From assembly GCA_035559535.1 (NCBI GenBank), contig DATMBG010000037.1, positions 124,001 through 188,000 on the forward strand: DNA of 64,000 nucleotides. The letters are read 5' to 3'. Shown here one piece after another: positions 1 through 11,651 of the stretch. Source of the DNA: Candidatus Limnocylindrales bacterium. GTDB lineage: Bacteria > Moduliflexota > Moduliflexia > Moduliflexales > JAUQPW01. The notes under the pieces are model-generated. The model was not told the origin of the DNA and searched no databases. It saw nothing but the letters and a program-made list of their open reading frames with translations. Made by a program: the position numbers and the translations under genes. How positions within the stretch are numbered: the first letter of the stretch is position 1; every line of letters starts with the position of its first letter.

Positions 1-1
1 C

Positions 2-94
2 TTTAGTATAGGAGGTAATCTCATTCACTTGTTATTGATTGTTGGGCTTGTTGTGCTGATTGCCCAGTTGATACGGGGACGGAGAGGAGTCTGA
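2..94 (+). CDS. C-terminal fragment of a small lmo0937/DUF5670-type membrane protein
   Basis: Only the last 30 codons are inside the window; the reading frame is open from base 2 to a TGA at 92-94. The peptide has a GGNLIHLLL segment, one hydrophobic helix and a basic end (LIRGRRGV). That is the typical C-terminal half of the roughly 50-residue lmo0937/DUF5670 family: a short helical hairpin with a Gly-Gly turn and an Arg-rich cytoplasmic tail. These proteins have no firmly established function and are often seen near stress genes. The N-terminal helix and start codon lie upstream of the window. The family call rests on recognising the motif in a short fragment. Confidence 0.65.
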   Translation, partial: FSIGGNLIHLLLIVGLVVLIAQLIRGRRGV

Positions 95-530
95 GACCCT
101 TCAGAGAACTATCCAGACCAGTCTGACCGGTTTTCAGAAGCTCTGGTGGGGTGACCTGCTAAGAAATATCTTGCCAATAGGAAGTTTTTGGAGCAAGAAG
201 TATCTTAAAAAGATTTTAGTCGGCTGTTTATAAAAGTAGCCTGTCCTTCCGTAGGGGGCCCGTTCTGTTTCTGACTTGAGGTTGTACCGGTTGCATCCCG
301 TTCGTCCTGGGCAGGTGAAAGGGTTCAGGACGAACGGGAAAGGATTTCCTTCGCTGAACTTTTAAAACAGAAAGGATAGGAGAGGTTCCTTCAGTAGGGG
401 GAACAGACGAGGAAGGGGCCTAAAACCCATTTGTCGATGGAGCAGTTCTGAAGGAGTACTTCGGGTCTGAGCAACTCCGTAAGGTTTTTTGCTTTTTCTC
501 CCTTTGTATTTCCCTGGCTTTAAAACTTCA
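95..530. other. Intergenic region without a recognised gene
   Basis: No convincing coding sequence is seen. A forward frame that opens near 489 and runs antisense through the HPF gene is not credible. The region contains the 14-bp inverted repeat at 296-339 and little else that can be named. Confidence 0.5.
296..339. repeat. Perfect 14-bp inverted repeat
   Basis: TCCCGTTCGTCCTG at 296-309 is matched exactly by its reverse complement at 326-339, with a 16-base loop. No run of T follows on either strand, so it is not a typical intrinsic terminator. It may end the transcript of the small membrane protein upstream or belong to a dispersed repeat family. Confidence 0.55.
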
Positions 531-1049
531 CTAAAACACGGCTACCCGGGTGGCCTGGGGTCCTTCTCTACCCTCTTCAAGATCAAACTCTACCGGAATC
601 CCCACTTCAAGGTTTTCAAAAGAGACGCCTCGAACAGAATTTTTATGGAAATAAACTTCTGTTCCTTCCTCTGTAAGAATAAAGCCATATCCTTTATCCT
701 TAAAAATTTGGCTGATGGATCCTCTAGGTTGAGTAGACGGCGGCTTGATGGCATGAATCTGTTTTTCCTTGATATAGTCTTTAAGTTCCCTTTCGATGGT
801 ATCGAAGGCCTTAAAGAGTGCGTTCTCTAGCGTATCATCGGTCTTGTTCGCGACCAGGGTATTACCCGGAACCAGCAGCACAATACGTACACAATCATTC
901 CCCTTCTGATGGTGGGGATCTTTTTCTAGCGTAATGCGGATATGAATGAGATCGATATCGTATTTAGTAAGTTTGGAGAGTCTTTCTTCAATTAAAGCCC
1001 TTCGTGCCGGGGTTACCTCATCATGGAGTCCTTCAATCTGAATGTTCAT
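531..1049 (-). CDS. HPF/RaiA-family ribosome-associated protein fused to a cold-shock domain
   Basis: Residues 1-98 (MNIQIEGLHDE onward) match the S30AE/HPF fold, which binds the small ribosomal subunit and inactivates ribosomes in stationary phase. Residues 108-172 form a cold-shock OB fold with both RNA-binding signatures, KGYGFI and VYFHKNSV. In long HPFs the second domain is normally a dimerisation module; here it is replaced by a CSD, an architecture known from a subset of bacteria. The start at 1049 is chosen because a clear GGAGG lies 6 nt upstream. A TTG 18 nt further upstream would place that Shine-Dalgarno inside the gene. It may be cotranscribed with the dehydratase upstream of it. 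Confidence 0.9.
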   Translation of the reverse strand: MNIQIEGLHDEVTPARRALIEERLSKLTKYDIDLIHIRITLEKDPHHQKGNDCVRIVLLVPGNTLVANKTDDTLENALFKAFDTIERELKDYIKEKQIHAIKPPSTQPRGSISQIFKDKGYGFILTEEGTEVYFHKNSVRGVSFENLEVGIPVEFDLEEGREGPQATRVAVF

Positions 1050-1232
1050 ATCAAGCCTCCTTCCCAAAGAAGTGGATGCAAAAAGACGTTCCGATTTTAA
1101 TTTAATACAAATCCTGCATAGTTTGTTCCAACTAAATAGGTTTTGAGAGTTTTTCTGTTTAAATTTCTCGCGTAGAATCCTGCCTTCAGAAGGATAAGCG
1201 ACGAAAAGAGAGCTACCTGAAGGATATGCCGG

Positions 1233-2933
1233 TTATTCCAAATTTTCTGCCTGCAAATAATCAAAATCACAGCCTTCGTCGGCCTGGAGAACGTGTTCCA
1301 GGTACATCTTCACATAACCCCGTTTATAGGGGGATAGGGGCGGTTTCCAGGCGGCCAGACGACGTTGGATTTCTTCATCGGGTACCAGTAAGTTAAGTTT
1401 TCGATTGGGAACATCCAGTTCAATGAGATCTCCGGTTTGTACAATGGCTAAGGGACCTCCTGCGGCAGACTCGGGGGTTACGTGGAGCACAATGGTTCCA
1501 TAGCTGGTTCCGCTCATACGAGCATCGCTAATTCGGACCATATCCTCGATTCCTCGCTTTAACAATTTAGCCGGAACCGGTAATCTTCCCCACTCCGGCA
1601 TACCCGGTGCTCCTTTGGGTCCTGCATTTCTTAAAACCAGTACGGTATTTTCATCTACCTCCAGATCAGGATCATCAATCCGTTCATACATTTCTTTATT
1701 ACTTTCAAAAACAAGGGCACGTCCTCGATGCTGAAGTAATCTGGGTGATGCGGCAGTTTGTTTAATCACTGCCCCCCTGGGGGCCAGGTTTCCATAGAGG
1801 ATAGCCGTTCCTCCCTCTTTATAGAGGGGTTCTTTCATCGTTCGAATGACATCGGGGTTATAGCATTGGGCATTCCGGATATTTTCTCCCAGGGTTTTAC
1901 CGGTACAGGTCAGGGTATCCAGGTGCAGGAGGGGAGAAATTTCTTTCATGACGGCCTGAACTCCGCCCGCATAGAAGAAATCTTCCATCAGATATTTCCC
2001 GGAGGGGCGTACATTGGTGATAAACGGGGTAGTTCGGGAGAATTCATCAAAGAGAGACAGAGGGAGACGAATGCCCAGTCGTCCGGCAATGGCCGTGAGG
2101 TGAATGATGGCATTGGTAGAACCGCCCAAAGCCATCAGAACCCGAATGGCATTTTCGAAGGCTTTACGGGTCATAATTTGCGAGGGCTTCAGATCTTCGT
2201 AAACCATTTCGACGATTCGGCGTCCGCTGGCTTCAGCTGTGGCATAGCGGCGGGAATCGGGGGCCGGAATGTTTGCCGTCCCCGGTAAGGTCATTCCAAG
2301 AACTTCGGCGAGACTGGTCATCGTCGAAGCGGTCCCCATAACTGTACAATGACCGGCGCTACGCGAAATGCTACCTTCAATCTCGGCCCATTCTTCATCG
2401 GTGAGTTTTCCGGCTCGTTTCTTATCCCAGTGTCGTCGCACATCGGTTCCGGAGCCCAGTTCTTGTTGTCCCCACATCCCTCGCAACATAGGTCCTCCGG
2501 TTACCATAATAGTTGGGATATTGGCGCTGGCGGCACCCATTAACTGGGCTGGAACCGTTTTATCACACCCTCCCAACAAAACTACTCCATCGATGGGACT
2601 GGCCGTAATCATTTCTTCTACATCCATGGCCATCAAATTACGGTAAAGCATGGTCGTTGGTTTCATGAAGGGTTCCCCTAAAGAAATCGTCGGAAACTCC
2701 AGGGGGAAGCCGCCGGCCTGCCATACCCCTCGTTTAACCGCTTCGGCAACGAATTTTAGATGCAGGTTGCAATTGTTCAACTCACTGGCGGAGTTACAAA
2801 TTCCAATGATGGGTTTATTTTGAAAAACCTGTTCATGAAAGCCTTCTGCCCGCAGCCAGGCACGATGAAAAAGACCCGCCTCATCGGAGGGTCCAAACCA
2901 TTCTCGACTCCTTAATTGCTTCGATGGACGCAT
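1233..2933 (-). CDS. IlvD/Edd-family dehydratase (sugar-acid or dihydroxy-acid dehydratase)
   Basis: The 566-residue protein is full length for the IlvD/Edd family of Fe-S dehydratases. Candidate cluster cysteines sit in the expected places: C55 (NNCN), C123 (GGCDKTVPA) and C196 (SAGHCTVMGTASTM). The N-terminal RSREWFGP...FHRAW block is more typical of the pentonate/hexonate (arabinonate, xylonate) dehydratase branch than of the biosynthetic valine/isoleucine enzyme. No ilvC, ilvE or leu gene is nearby, so a catabolic sugar-acid role is favoured but substrate cannot be read from sequence. A strong Shine-Dalgarno (GAAGGAGG) precedes the start. Confidence 0.88.
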   Translation of the reverse strand: MRPSKQLRSREWFGPSDEAGLFHRAWLRAEGFHEQVFQNKPIIGICNSASELNNCNLHLKFVAEAVKRGVWQAGGFPLEFPTISLGEPFMKPTTMLYRNLMAMDVEEMITASPIDGVVLLGGCDKTVPAQLMGAASANIPTIMVTGGPMLRGMWGQQELGSGTDVRRHWDKKRAGKLTDEEWAEIEGSISRSAGHCTVMGTASTMTSLAEVLGMTLPGTANIPAPDSRRYATAEASGRRIVEMVYEDLKPSQIMTRKAFENAIRVLMALGGSTNAIIHLTAIAGRLGIRLPLSLFDEFSRTTPFITNVRPSGKYLMEDFFYAGGVQAVMKEISPLLHLDTLTCTGKTLGENIRNAQCYNPDVIRTMKEPLYKEGGTAILYGNLAPRGAVIKQTAASPRLLQHRGRALVFESNKEMYERIDDPDLEVDENTVLVLRNAGPKGAPGMPEWGRLPVPAKLLKRGIEDMVRISDARMSGTSYGTIVLHVTPESAAGGPLAIVQTGDLIELDVPNRKLNLLVPDEEIQRRLAAWKPPLSPYKRGYVKMYLEHVLQADEGCDFDYLQAENLE

Positions 2934-3243
2934 AGATCCTCCTTCTCACAAGATAGAGGGTTATTTCTATTCTTTGAAAGATAAGTGGGAAAGCTAAAAA
3001 TGGTAAACAAAGATTAGTAAAACATGGGGATCTGTTAGATATTGAGCACCCTCAGCCGGGAACCCAGTTTTTAAATCAAGGGGCTTCCAAGATTTCTGGA
3101 CTCCTGGAAGCCTTCCTAGGAATCCTAGGCAGGCAGGTATAGGTTACTTTTGGGATCCTGAGTACCGGGTACCCCTTCCCATAGCTGCCATTTTAGGGTT
3201 TATAACTTCTTATTGCCAGTTCAATGGGATGGGTCAGGCAGGT
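2934..3243. other. Intergenic region between the dehydratase and atpC
   Basis: No gene is seen. An imperfect hairpin (arms GGCTTCCA and TGGAAGCC, about 3081-3112) lies downstream of atpC in the direction of transcription and could help end the atp transcript, but it lacks a good T run. The dehydratase promoter must also lie here; no clear -35/-10 pair was recognised. Confidence 0.4.
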
Positions 3244-3654
3244 TTAGGTTTTTTTAACCTTCTTGGCTACCTCCAACCGTACTTCTGCCTGCCGCATTTC
3301 GGCCAAGGCGGTTTCCAGGTCATAATCGGTCTTCCGTAGATTCTCTTCGGCCCTTGCCCGGGCCATTTGAGCCCGGTTGACATCGATTTCGTCGGCAGTT
3401 TCGGCAGTATCCACCAGAATGGTTACTTTGTCCGGTCCCACTTCTGCAAATCCAGGACCTACAGCTAAGAAATAATCCACATTCCCCTTTCGGTACCACA
3501 ATTCCCCAAATCGAAGTGTGGTCAGGAAAGGAGTATGCCCCGGAAGCACGCCAAATTCTCCTTCAGATCCAGGCGCTGTCATTTCATTAACCTGTTCACT
3601 GACCACAACCCTTTGCGGGGTCACCACATCTAATTGAAAGGTTTCCTCGGCCAT
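3244..3654 (-). CDS. atpC: ATP synthase F1 epsilon subunit
   Basis: The 136-residue protein has the usual beta-sandwich N-terminus (FQLDVVTPQRVV, GEFGVLPGHTPF) and a C-terminal helical hairpin (from about residue 88). It belongs to the central stalk of F1 and regulates hydrolysis. It is the last gene of the atp operon. Its start codon has no Shine-Dalgarno; instead it follows the pyrimidine-rich arm of the junction hairpin at 3657-3740. Confidence 0.95.
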   Translation of the reverse strand: MAEETFQLDVVTPQRVVVSEQVNEMTAPGSEGEFGVLPGHTPFLTTLRFGELWYRKGNVDYFLAVGPGFAEVGPDKVTILVDTAETADEIDVNRAQMARARAEENLRKTDYDLETALAEMRQAEVRLEVAKKVKKT

Positions 3655-3656
3655 AG

Positions 3657-5232
<1,576 letters not shown>

Positions 5233-5247
5233 ACTCATCACTTTTTC

Positions 5248-6114
5248 TTAGGTTTTTAAAGCCTCTGCGCCATTGACAACCTCAATGATCTCTTTGGTAA
5301 TGGCAGCCTGTCGGGCCCGGTTATAGGTTAAAGTTAGTTTTGCAATAACTTCTGAGGCGTTTTTGGTTGCAGCATCCATGGCCGTCATCCGGGATGCGTG
5401 TTCGCTTGCATTAGACTCCAAAAGGTAACGGTAAATTTGAGTTATAATATGTTTGGGAACTAATTTTTCCAGAACTTCTTTGACTCCTGGTTCATAAATA
5501 TAATCGGGTTGATAAATCTCAGACGGTACTTCTTCTTGGGGCTTTACGGGCAGCAATTGCTGTAGACTCACCTGTTGCCTCATCACAGATTTAAATTCAG
5601 TATAAACAACATAGACCCCATCGACTTCTTCTTTCAAATAACGATCAACTAAGTCTGTTCCAATAAGAATGGCCTGCTCATAACTTAGCTTCCTAAAAAT
5701 ATCTATATACTCTTTCCGAATGTTGGAGTATCTTCGCCTTAAAAAATCTCTTCCCTTCCGTCCTACGACGTTTAGCGTTAGTGAGACCTCATCTCCCCGT
5801 TCTCGAATAAATTCCATGGCTTTTCTGAGAACATTTCCATTAAATGCTCCGGCAAGCCCTTTGTCGGCCGTAATAATGAGGAGTTCCACTTTCTTTTCTT
5901 CTCTGGGCGTTAGAAGGGGATTTAAGCCGGGTTTTGCCCTCCTGGCCACTCTGCTAAGAACTTCTGCCATCTTCTGGGCGTAGGGGCGAGCTTCTTCTAT
6001 TTGGATCTGAGCCCGTCGCAGCTTCGCTGCAGATACCATCTTCATGGCTTTCGTGATCTGTTGGGTATTTTTAACACTACGAATTCTGCGTCGAATATGT
6101 CTAAGACTCGGCAT
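5248..6114 (-). CDS. atpG: ATP synthase F1 gamma subunit
   Basis: The 288-residue protein has the family's N-terminal helix (RHIRRRIRSVKNTQQITKAMKMV) and C-terminal helix (NASEVIAKLTLTYNRARQAAITKEI...VNGAEAL), which form the rotating central stalk inside the alpha-beta ring. Length is normal. It lies between atpA and atpD, separated from both by repeat hairpins, and its ATG has no visible Shine-Dalgarno. Confidence 0.97.
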   Translation of the reverse strand: MPSLRHIRRRIRSVKNTQQITKAMKMVSAAKLRRAQIQIEEARPYAQKMAEVLSRVARRAKPGLNPLLTPREEKKVELLIITADKGLAGAFNGNVLRKAMEFIRERGDEVSLTLNVVGRKGRDFLRRRYSNIRKEYIDIFRKLSYEQAILIGTDLVDRYLKEEVDGVYVVYTEFKSVMRQQVSLQQLLPVKPQEEVPSEIYQPDYIYEPGVKEVLEKLVPKHIITQIYRYLLESNASEHASRMTAMDAATKNASEVIAKLTLTYNRARQAAITKEIIEVVNGAEALKT

Positions 6115-6120
6115 TCTTTA

Positions 6121-6199
6121 AAGAAGTATGGAAGTAAAAGGGGATAAGCGTATGGAAAGATAAGGGAGCTTTCCACACTTCCATACTTCCGTACTTCTT
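6121..6199 (-). repeat. Junction hairpin with octamer arms, atpA-atpG
   Basis: AAGAAGTATGGAAGTA at 6121-6136 pairs with CCATACTTCCGTACTTCTT at about 6181-6199 with a single mismatch. Units are the 8-nt GTRTGGRA type also found at five other loci in this window. The hairpin fills the atpA-atpG spacer: the purine arm comes first in the transcript and the pyrimidine arm leads into the atpG start. Confidence 0.75.
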
Positions 6200-7714
<1,515 letters not shown>

Positions 7715-7722
7715 CTAATAAA

Positions 7723-7835
7723 ATGTGGAAGTAGGAAATATAGGAGTGTGGAAGTATGGGAGTATGGGAGTAAATTCTCCCACACTCCCACACTTCTATA
7801 CCCCCATACCTCCCTACTTCCACACTCCCATACCT
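7723..7835 (-). repeat. Junction hairpin with octamer arms, atpH-atpA
   Basis: About six 8-nt units of the form GTRTGGRA run from 7723 to 7771, then a conserved centre (GTAAATTCTCCC), then inverted units to 7835. The same centre occurs at 30,402 and, slightly changed, at 33,454. It fills the atpH-atpA spacer. In the transcript the purine-rich arm comes first, and the pyrimidine-rich arm ends about 8 nt before the atpA ATG. Confidence 0.85.
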
Positions 7836-7837
7836 CT

Positions 7838-8380
7838 TTATCCTTTTACCAACCTCTCCCGTACACGATCCAATTGGGTACGGATGCTTCCATCAAATAC
7901 AAGACTTCCAATCCTGGTTACAATCCCCCCCAGGAGTTCGGGATTTACCGAGGTTCTCAGGATAATCTCTTTACCTGTAACCTGACTTAACTTTTCCCGT
8001 AACCGGATTTTGGTTTCTTCGGATAAAGGAATTGCACTTTGAACTTCAGCCGTAGCCCGATTGAGAATCTCATCCCAGAGTACCCGGTATTGCTCTATAA
8101 TATCTGAAAGATTCTGCAAACGTCCTTTCCGAAGCAATAGATTTAAGAAATTAACAGTCAGAGGAGATAACCGAATTCTTTCTGATACCTCTTCTAAAAC
8201 CAGGCCCTTCTGGACAGGTGCAATGGAAGGATTAAAAAAAATATACTTTAAGGTTTCTTCACTTTCTAAAAGGTTGGAAAGTCGGGAAAGCTCTTCCCAG
8301 ACTTCCTCAAGCTTACCCTGGTTTTTCGCCAGATCTACCAGGGCTTTTGCATAACGTTTAGAAACTTTAGTCGTTCTCAA
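7838..8380 (-). CDS. atpH: ATP synthase F1 delta subunit
   Basis: The 180-residue protein has the family N-terminus (SKRYAKALVDLAKNQGKLEEV) and the C-terminal motif (NPELLGGIVTRIGSLVFDGSIRTQLDRVRERL). It links F1 to the b-subunit stalk. It overlaps atpF by four bases, so translation is probably coupled. This is the only atp junction that overlaps and the only one without a repeat hairpin. Confidence 0.96.
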   Translation of the reverse strand: MRTTKVSKRYAKALVDLAKNQGKLEEVWEELSRLSNLLESEETLKYIFFNPSIAPVQKGLVLEEVSERIRLSPLTVNFLNLLLRKGRLQNLSDIIEQYRVLWDEILNRATAEVQSAIPLSEETKIRLREKLSQVTGKEIILRTSVNPELLGGIVTRIGSLVFDGSIRTQLDRVRERLVKG

Positions 8381-8979
8381 TTCAGATTCTCCATCCTTGC
8401 AATATACTCTTCGACCAATTTCTTTTGGTCAGACTCTGTCAGACTGGCACGTAGTTTTTTCTCAGCGATTTCCACGGCTAACAGAGCCGCAAAGGTTCTG
8501 AGCTCTTCCTTTGCTTTTTTCACCTCTTGATCTACTTCAAACCTTACCTGGGTCATCAACCTTTCTGCCTGCGTTTGAGCTTCGGCCAGAATTTTTTTCT
8601 TTTCCTCCAGAGCGTCTTGCTCGGCTTCTTGTTTTACTTTCAAAGCTTCTTCTTCTACAGAGAGCAGTTTAGTTTGATAAGCCTCTGCTTTTTGGATAGC
8701 CTCCTCTTGAATTTCCTTGGCTTCCTTTAAAGCTTTCTGAATGTGTTCGGCATGATTATCCAGAAAATTCATCAGAGGTTTTCTCAGGGCGACATAGAGA
8801 ATTCCTGCGAAGATAACGAAATTGATCAACCGTTCCAGAGTTTCTGCCACAGATCCCCCTTCTGCCTGGGAATGTCCTCCTTCTCTACTATCTTTCTCAG
8901 CCGCCAGGCTTAATCCGGCCGGCTGAACGACGCATAACAAACCTAAACAGATTAGAATTATAAACCCTTTTGTTAACAT
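8377..8979 (-). CDS. atpF: ATP synthase F0 b subunit, with signal-like N-terminus
   Basis: The 200-residue protein starts with a hydrophobic signal-like segment (residues 5-26), then a polar linker, a membrane helix (about 48-65) and a long charged coiled coil. Two hydrophobic segments are more than the single anchor of typical b subunits; extended b subunits with a cleavable leader are known in several lineages. It forms a b-b' heterodimer stalk with the product of the preceding gene. Confidence 0.93.
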   Translation of the reverse strand: MLTKGFIILICLGLLCVVQPAGLSLAAEKDSREGGHSQAEGGSVAETLERLINFVIFAGILYVALRKPLMNFLDNHAEHIQKALKEAKEIQEEAIQKAEAYQTKLLSVEEEALKVKQEAEQDALEEKKKILAEAQTQAERLMTQVRFEVDQEVKKAKEELRTFAALLAVEIAEKKLRASLTESDQKKLVEEYIARMENLN

Positions 8980-8991
8980 TTTCTAAAAACA

Positions 8992-9056
8992 GAATACGGC
9001 GGGCAGTAAACAGAAAACCGTCACTTTAAAGGCCTTTTTTACCGCTTACCGTCCGT
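8992..9056 (-). repeat. Junction hairpin with degenerate heptamer arms, atpF'-atpF
   Basis: In the transcript, ACGGTAA/GCGGTAA units come first and a matching pyrimidine-rich stretch (TTTACTG, CCCGCCG) precedes the atpF start. The arms pair imperfectly. Orientation and position agree with the other atp junction hairpins. Confidence 0.5.
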
Positions 9057-9475
9057 TATTTCTGCAGGATTTTCTCCACAATCAGATTAGAAAAGGCTTC
9101 CACCTGTTGTCTAAGATCAGCCTTGGCCTTCTCCAGATCTGCCTGCATATCTGCTTTGGCCTTCTGAATTAACGCTTCCCCTTTCCTTTGGGTTTCTTCA
9201 ATGAGACGCATCTTTTCATTTAAAGCTTCGGTCTGGATCTTCTTACGAAGTTCTTGAGCTTCTTTTTTGGCTTCCAGGAGTCTTTTCTGGTATTCCGTTT
9301 CCAGTTCCAGAGCTTTTTTTCTGGCCTCTTCGGCATCTTTAAATGCACTTTTAATGGCTTCTTCCCTTTTCTCGAGCCAGTTTGTAATAGGCTTAAATAC
9401 CAGTCGGGTCAAAATGAACATCAACACAAGGAAATTGATAATCTGAATTATGAGGGTATAATCTAGTTTAATCAC
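9056..9475 (-). CDS. ATP synthase F0 b' subunit
   Basis: The 139-residue protein has one N-terminal membrane helix (LDYTLIIQIINFLVLMFILTRL) and an uninterrupted charged coiled coil. It is the shorter b-type subunit (b', AtpG/AtpX type) that pairs with AtpF in bacteria with two b genes. It starts with GTG. It is the first gene of the cluster; the F0 a and c genes (atpB, atpE) are not here and must be elsewhere. Confidence 0.92.
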   Translation of the reverse strand: MIKLDYTLIIQIINFLVLMFILTRLVFKPITNWLEKREEAIKSAFKDAEEARKKALELETEYQKRLLEAKKEAQELRKKIQTEALNEKMRLIEETQRKGEALIQKAKADMQADLEKAKADLRQQVEAFSNLIVEKILQK

Positions 9476-9857
9476 CTATTTGAATAAAGTCATAAACCTG
9501 CCCTTCTCCCTGAGACCAAACTTACCTGGCTACTTGATCAGGTTTATCCAGATCCCTATTCTCTGGATTCATTTACTTCAACAAGGTAATTAAGCTATCC
9601 CAACAGGAGTGTAAGGCAGATTTCAAACTCTGAGACTTCTTTACCTTACTCGTTTCTTTGATATTCGTTGATATTCTTACAGTTTCAGGAATCTCCCGGA
9701 AAAGTTCTTTTATATAATAACACCCTGCTACGATTTTTTCACATAGAAGATTTTTTCATGTCAAGTTTTTTTTATGAATTTGCGTCCAAAGATTTAACTT
9801 TTCATTGACAAGCTGTCTTTTTCGTGGTTTCAAATAGTTAAAAAAGAGGAGAAGCTT
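9476..9857. other. Divergent intergenic region, atp operon / SAM hydrolase
   Basis: No gene is seen. The region must hold the atp operon promoter on the minus strand. For the plus-strand gene, a TTGACA at about 9803 lies roughly 50 bp before the start, but no good -10 follows at the right distance. A GAGGAG Shine-Dalgarno precedes the ATG at 9858. Confidence 0.45.
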
Positions 9858-10667
9858 ATGCCCGAACCAATTCCACTTATTACATTGCTCACCGATTTTG
9901 GACTTCAGGATCACTACGTGGGGGTTATGAAGGGGGTTATCTATCAGATTAACCCTCAGGCTCGAATTGTAGATCTTTGTCATAACGTCCGACCTCAGGA
10001 TATCCTTCAGGCCGCCTTCTTATTAAGGGTTTCTTACAGTTACTTTCCCAAGAGAACGATCCATGTAGTGGTGGTCGACCCGGAAGTCGGAACCAAGCGA
10101 CGCCCTATTCTGGTTTCGACGGAGTCCTATTACTTTATTGCGCCCGATAATGGGGTCCTTTCTTATATCTATCAAACAGAGCCTGTTGGGGAGATCCGTG
10201 AGATTACGGCCTCTCATTATTTTTTGCACCCGGTCAGTCAGACCTTTCACGGACGGGATATTTTTGCTCCTGTAGCTGCCTGGTTATCCCGGGGAGTTGC
10301 TCCGAGCTCCTGTGGGGAGCTTATTACCGATTATAAGAGATTTACTATTCCGGTTCCAACCCTGGTAAAAGAGGATATCCTCCTGGGACGAATCCTTTAT
10401 ATAGATCGATTTGGTAACCTTGTTTCTAATATTACGCGAAAGGATTTCACAGAACATCTGGATAAATCACCGGGGAAACGCTTTGTGATCCGAATTGCTG
10501 ACCGTAACCTGACCAGGATTTGTCATTCCTATACCGAGGGAAGCGAAGGAGAACTTATAGCCATCTTTGGAAGCTCGGATTTCCTAGAATTTAGTATCAA
10601 TAAAGGAAATGCAGCTAAAACCCTTGGTCTGCAAATAGGGGCCGAGGTGCTTTGTAAAGTTGCTTAA
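9858..10667 (+). CDS. S-adenosyl-L-methionine hydroxide adenosyltransferase (SAM hydrolase, DUF62)
   Basis: The 269-residue protein belongs to the fluorinase/chlorinase-like DUF62 family. Most bacterial and archaeal members split SAM into adenosine and methionine using a water/hydroxide nucleophile. The family's Asp-Arg-His set is visible: D74 (VVDPEVGT), R81 and H131 (FHGRD). The N-terminal LLTDFGLQDHYVG and PDNG motifs for the adenosine pocket are intact, and a C-terminal barrel (about 175-269) is present. A halogenase role is unlikely because the hydrolase-type triad is kept. It appears to be a single-gene unit. Confidence 0.9.
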   Translation: MPEPIPLITLLTDFGLQDHYVGVMKGVIYQINPQARIVDLCHNVRPQDILQAAFLLRVSYSYFPKRTIHVVVVDPEVGTKRRPILVSTESYYFIAPDNGVLSYIYQTEPVGEIREITASHYFLHPVSQTFHGRDIFAPVAAWLSRGVAPSSCGELITDYKRFTIPVPTLVKEDILLGRILYIDRFGNLVSNITRKDFTEHLDKSPGKRFVIRIADRNLTRICHSYTEGSEGELIAIFGSSDFLEFSINKGNAAKTLGLQIGAEVLCKVA

Positions 10668-10847
10668 TACCCGCCACCTTACACTTACTGTGGGTTAGAT
10701 AAGCGGCAGGTAGGGTAGACCTGGCAGTGAGCTTCCATTCGGGATTAGTAACTTTCTCGTCTCCTGGAGACGTTGTGTGCTTCGCCGGTAGTACGAATCG
10801 CTATTTCGTTCAACGGAATCTGTGATTCATATTCCGGTAAAACCCTT

Positions 10848-11633
10848 ATGTATCGTAGAACAACCTTTTTAGGATTGATTTTCTTTTTGGGTTTGGTAGG
10901 TTTGTTGGCCACTCTATGTTATGCCGGACCGGGAGTAGATCGGGTCAAAAAGGCGGGGGTATTGAAAGTGGGAAGTGACATTACCTATCCCCCTTTTGAA
11001 TACATGGAGGGGAATCAGCCTGTTGGGTTTGATGTGGATTTAGCCGAGGCCATTGCAAAGGAATTAGGAGTTAAACTGGAGTATATCAACACGGCCTGGG
11101 ATGGTATCTTTGCCGCCTTAAAGGCCGGAAAATTCGATATGCTCCTGTCTGGTATTACCATCACAGAGGAAAGGAAAAAAGCCTTTGATCTGGCTTTCTC
11201 CGACCCTTATTTTTTGTCCGGTCAAGGGGTAGCAGTGCGAAAGGATAATGATCAAATTAAAACTGAAGCCGATCTCAAAGGTAAAGTTGTGGGTGTCCAG
11301 ATTAATACCACCGGTCAATATGCCGTGGAGAAAATAGCCGGGATCAAAGAAATCAAAAAATACGAAACGCTCCCGGAAACTTACATTGATCTGGCAGCGG
11401 GAAGATTGGATGCTGTGGTAGGGGATTATCCTGTCATCGCCGAGAACGTAAAAAATAATGATAAGATAAAAATCGTCGAAGGCCTTAAATTAGGGGAACC
11501 GGAGGCTTTAGGTATTCCGGTCCGGGCTTCCGAAAAAGATCTTTTGGAAGTCGTTAACAAGGTGATCCGAGATCTTAAGGCCAGTGGAGAATACGATAGG
11601 ATGGTCCAAAAGTGGTTTGGAACTTCCCAGTAG
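10848..11633 (+). CDS. Polar amino-acid ABC transporter, substrate-binding protein
   Basis: The protein (262 residues from this start) has a signal peptide ending near CYA-GPG and a type II periplasmic binding fold. It shows the SBP_bac_3 signature GFDVDLAEAIAKELGVKLEYINTAWDGIFAALKAGKFDMLLSGITIT. It delivers a polar or basic amino acid, or a related compound, to the permease and ATPase encoded next. The ATG at 10848 is chosen over one 75 nt upstream because it places the signal peptide at the N-terminus. A small palindrome (CGTCTCCTGGAGACG, 10758-10772) lies upstream and may be regulatory. Confidence 0.92.
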   Translation: MYRRTTFLGLIFFLGLVGLLATLCYAGPGVDRVKKAGVLKVGSDITYPPFEYMEGNQPVGFDVDLAEAIAKELGVKLEYINTAWDGIFAALKAGKFDMLLSGITITEERKKAFDLAFSDPYFLSGQGVAVRKDNDQIKTEADLKGKVVGVQINTTGQYAVEKIAGIKEIKKYETLPETYIDLAAGRLDAVVGDYPVIAENVKNNDKIKIVEGLKLGEPEALGIPVRASEKDLLEVVNKVIRDLKASGEYDRMVQKWFGTSQ

Positions 11634-11651
11634 GAGTGTAGGTAGTTTTTA

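Noticed and set aside
489-830. Open reading frame antisense to the HPF gene
   Set aside because: It mirrors the HPF-CSD gene, which has clear family motifs; no recognisable protein in the antisense frame.
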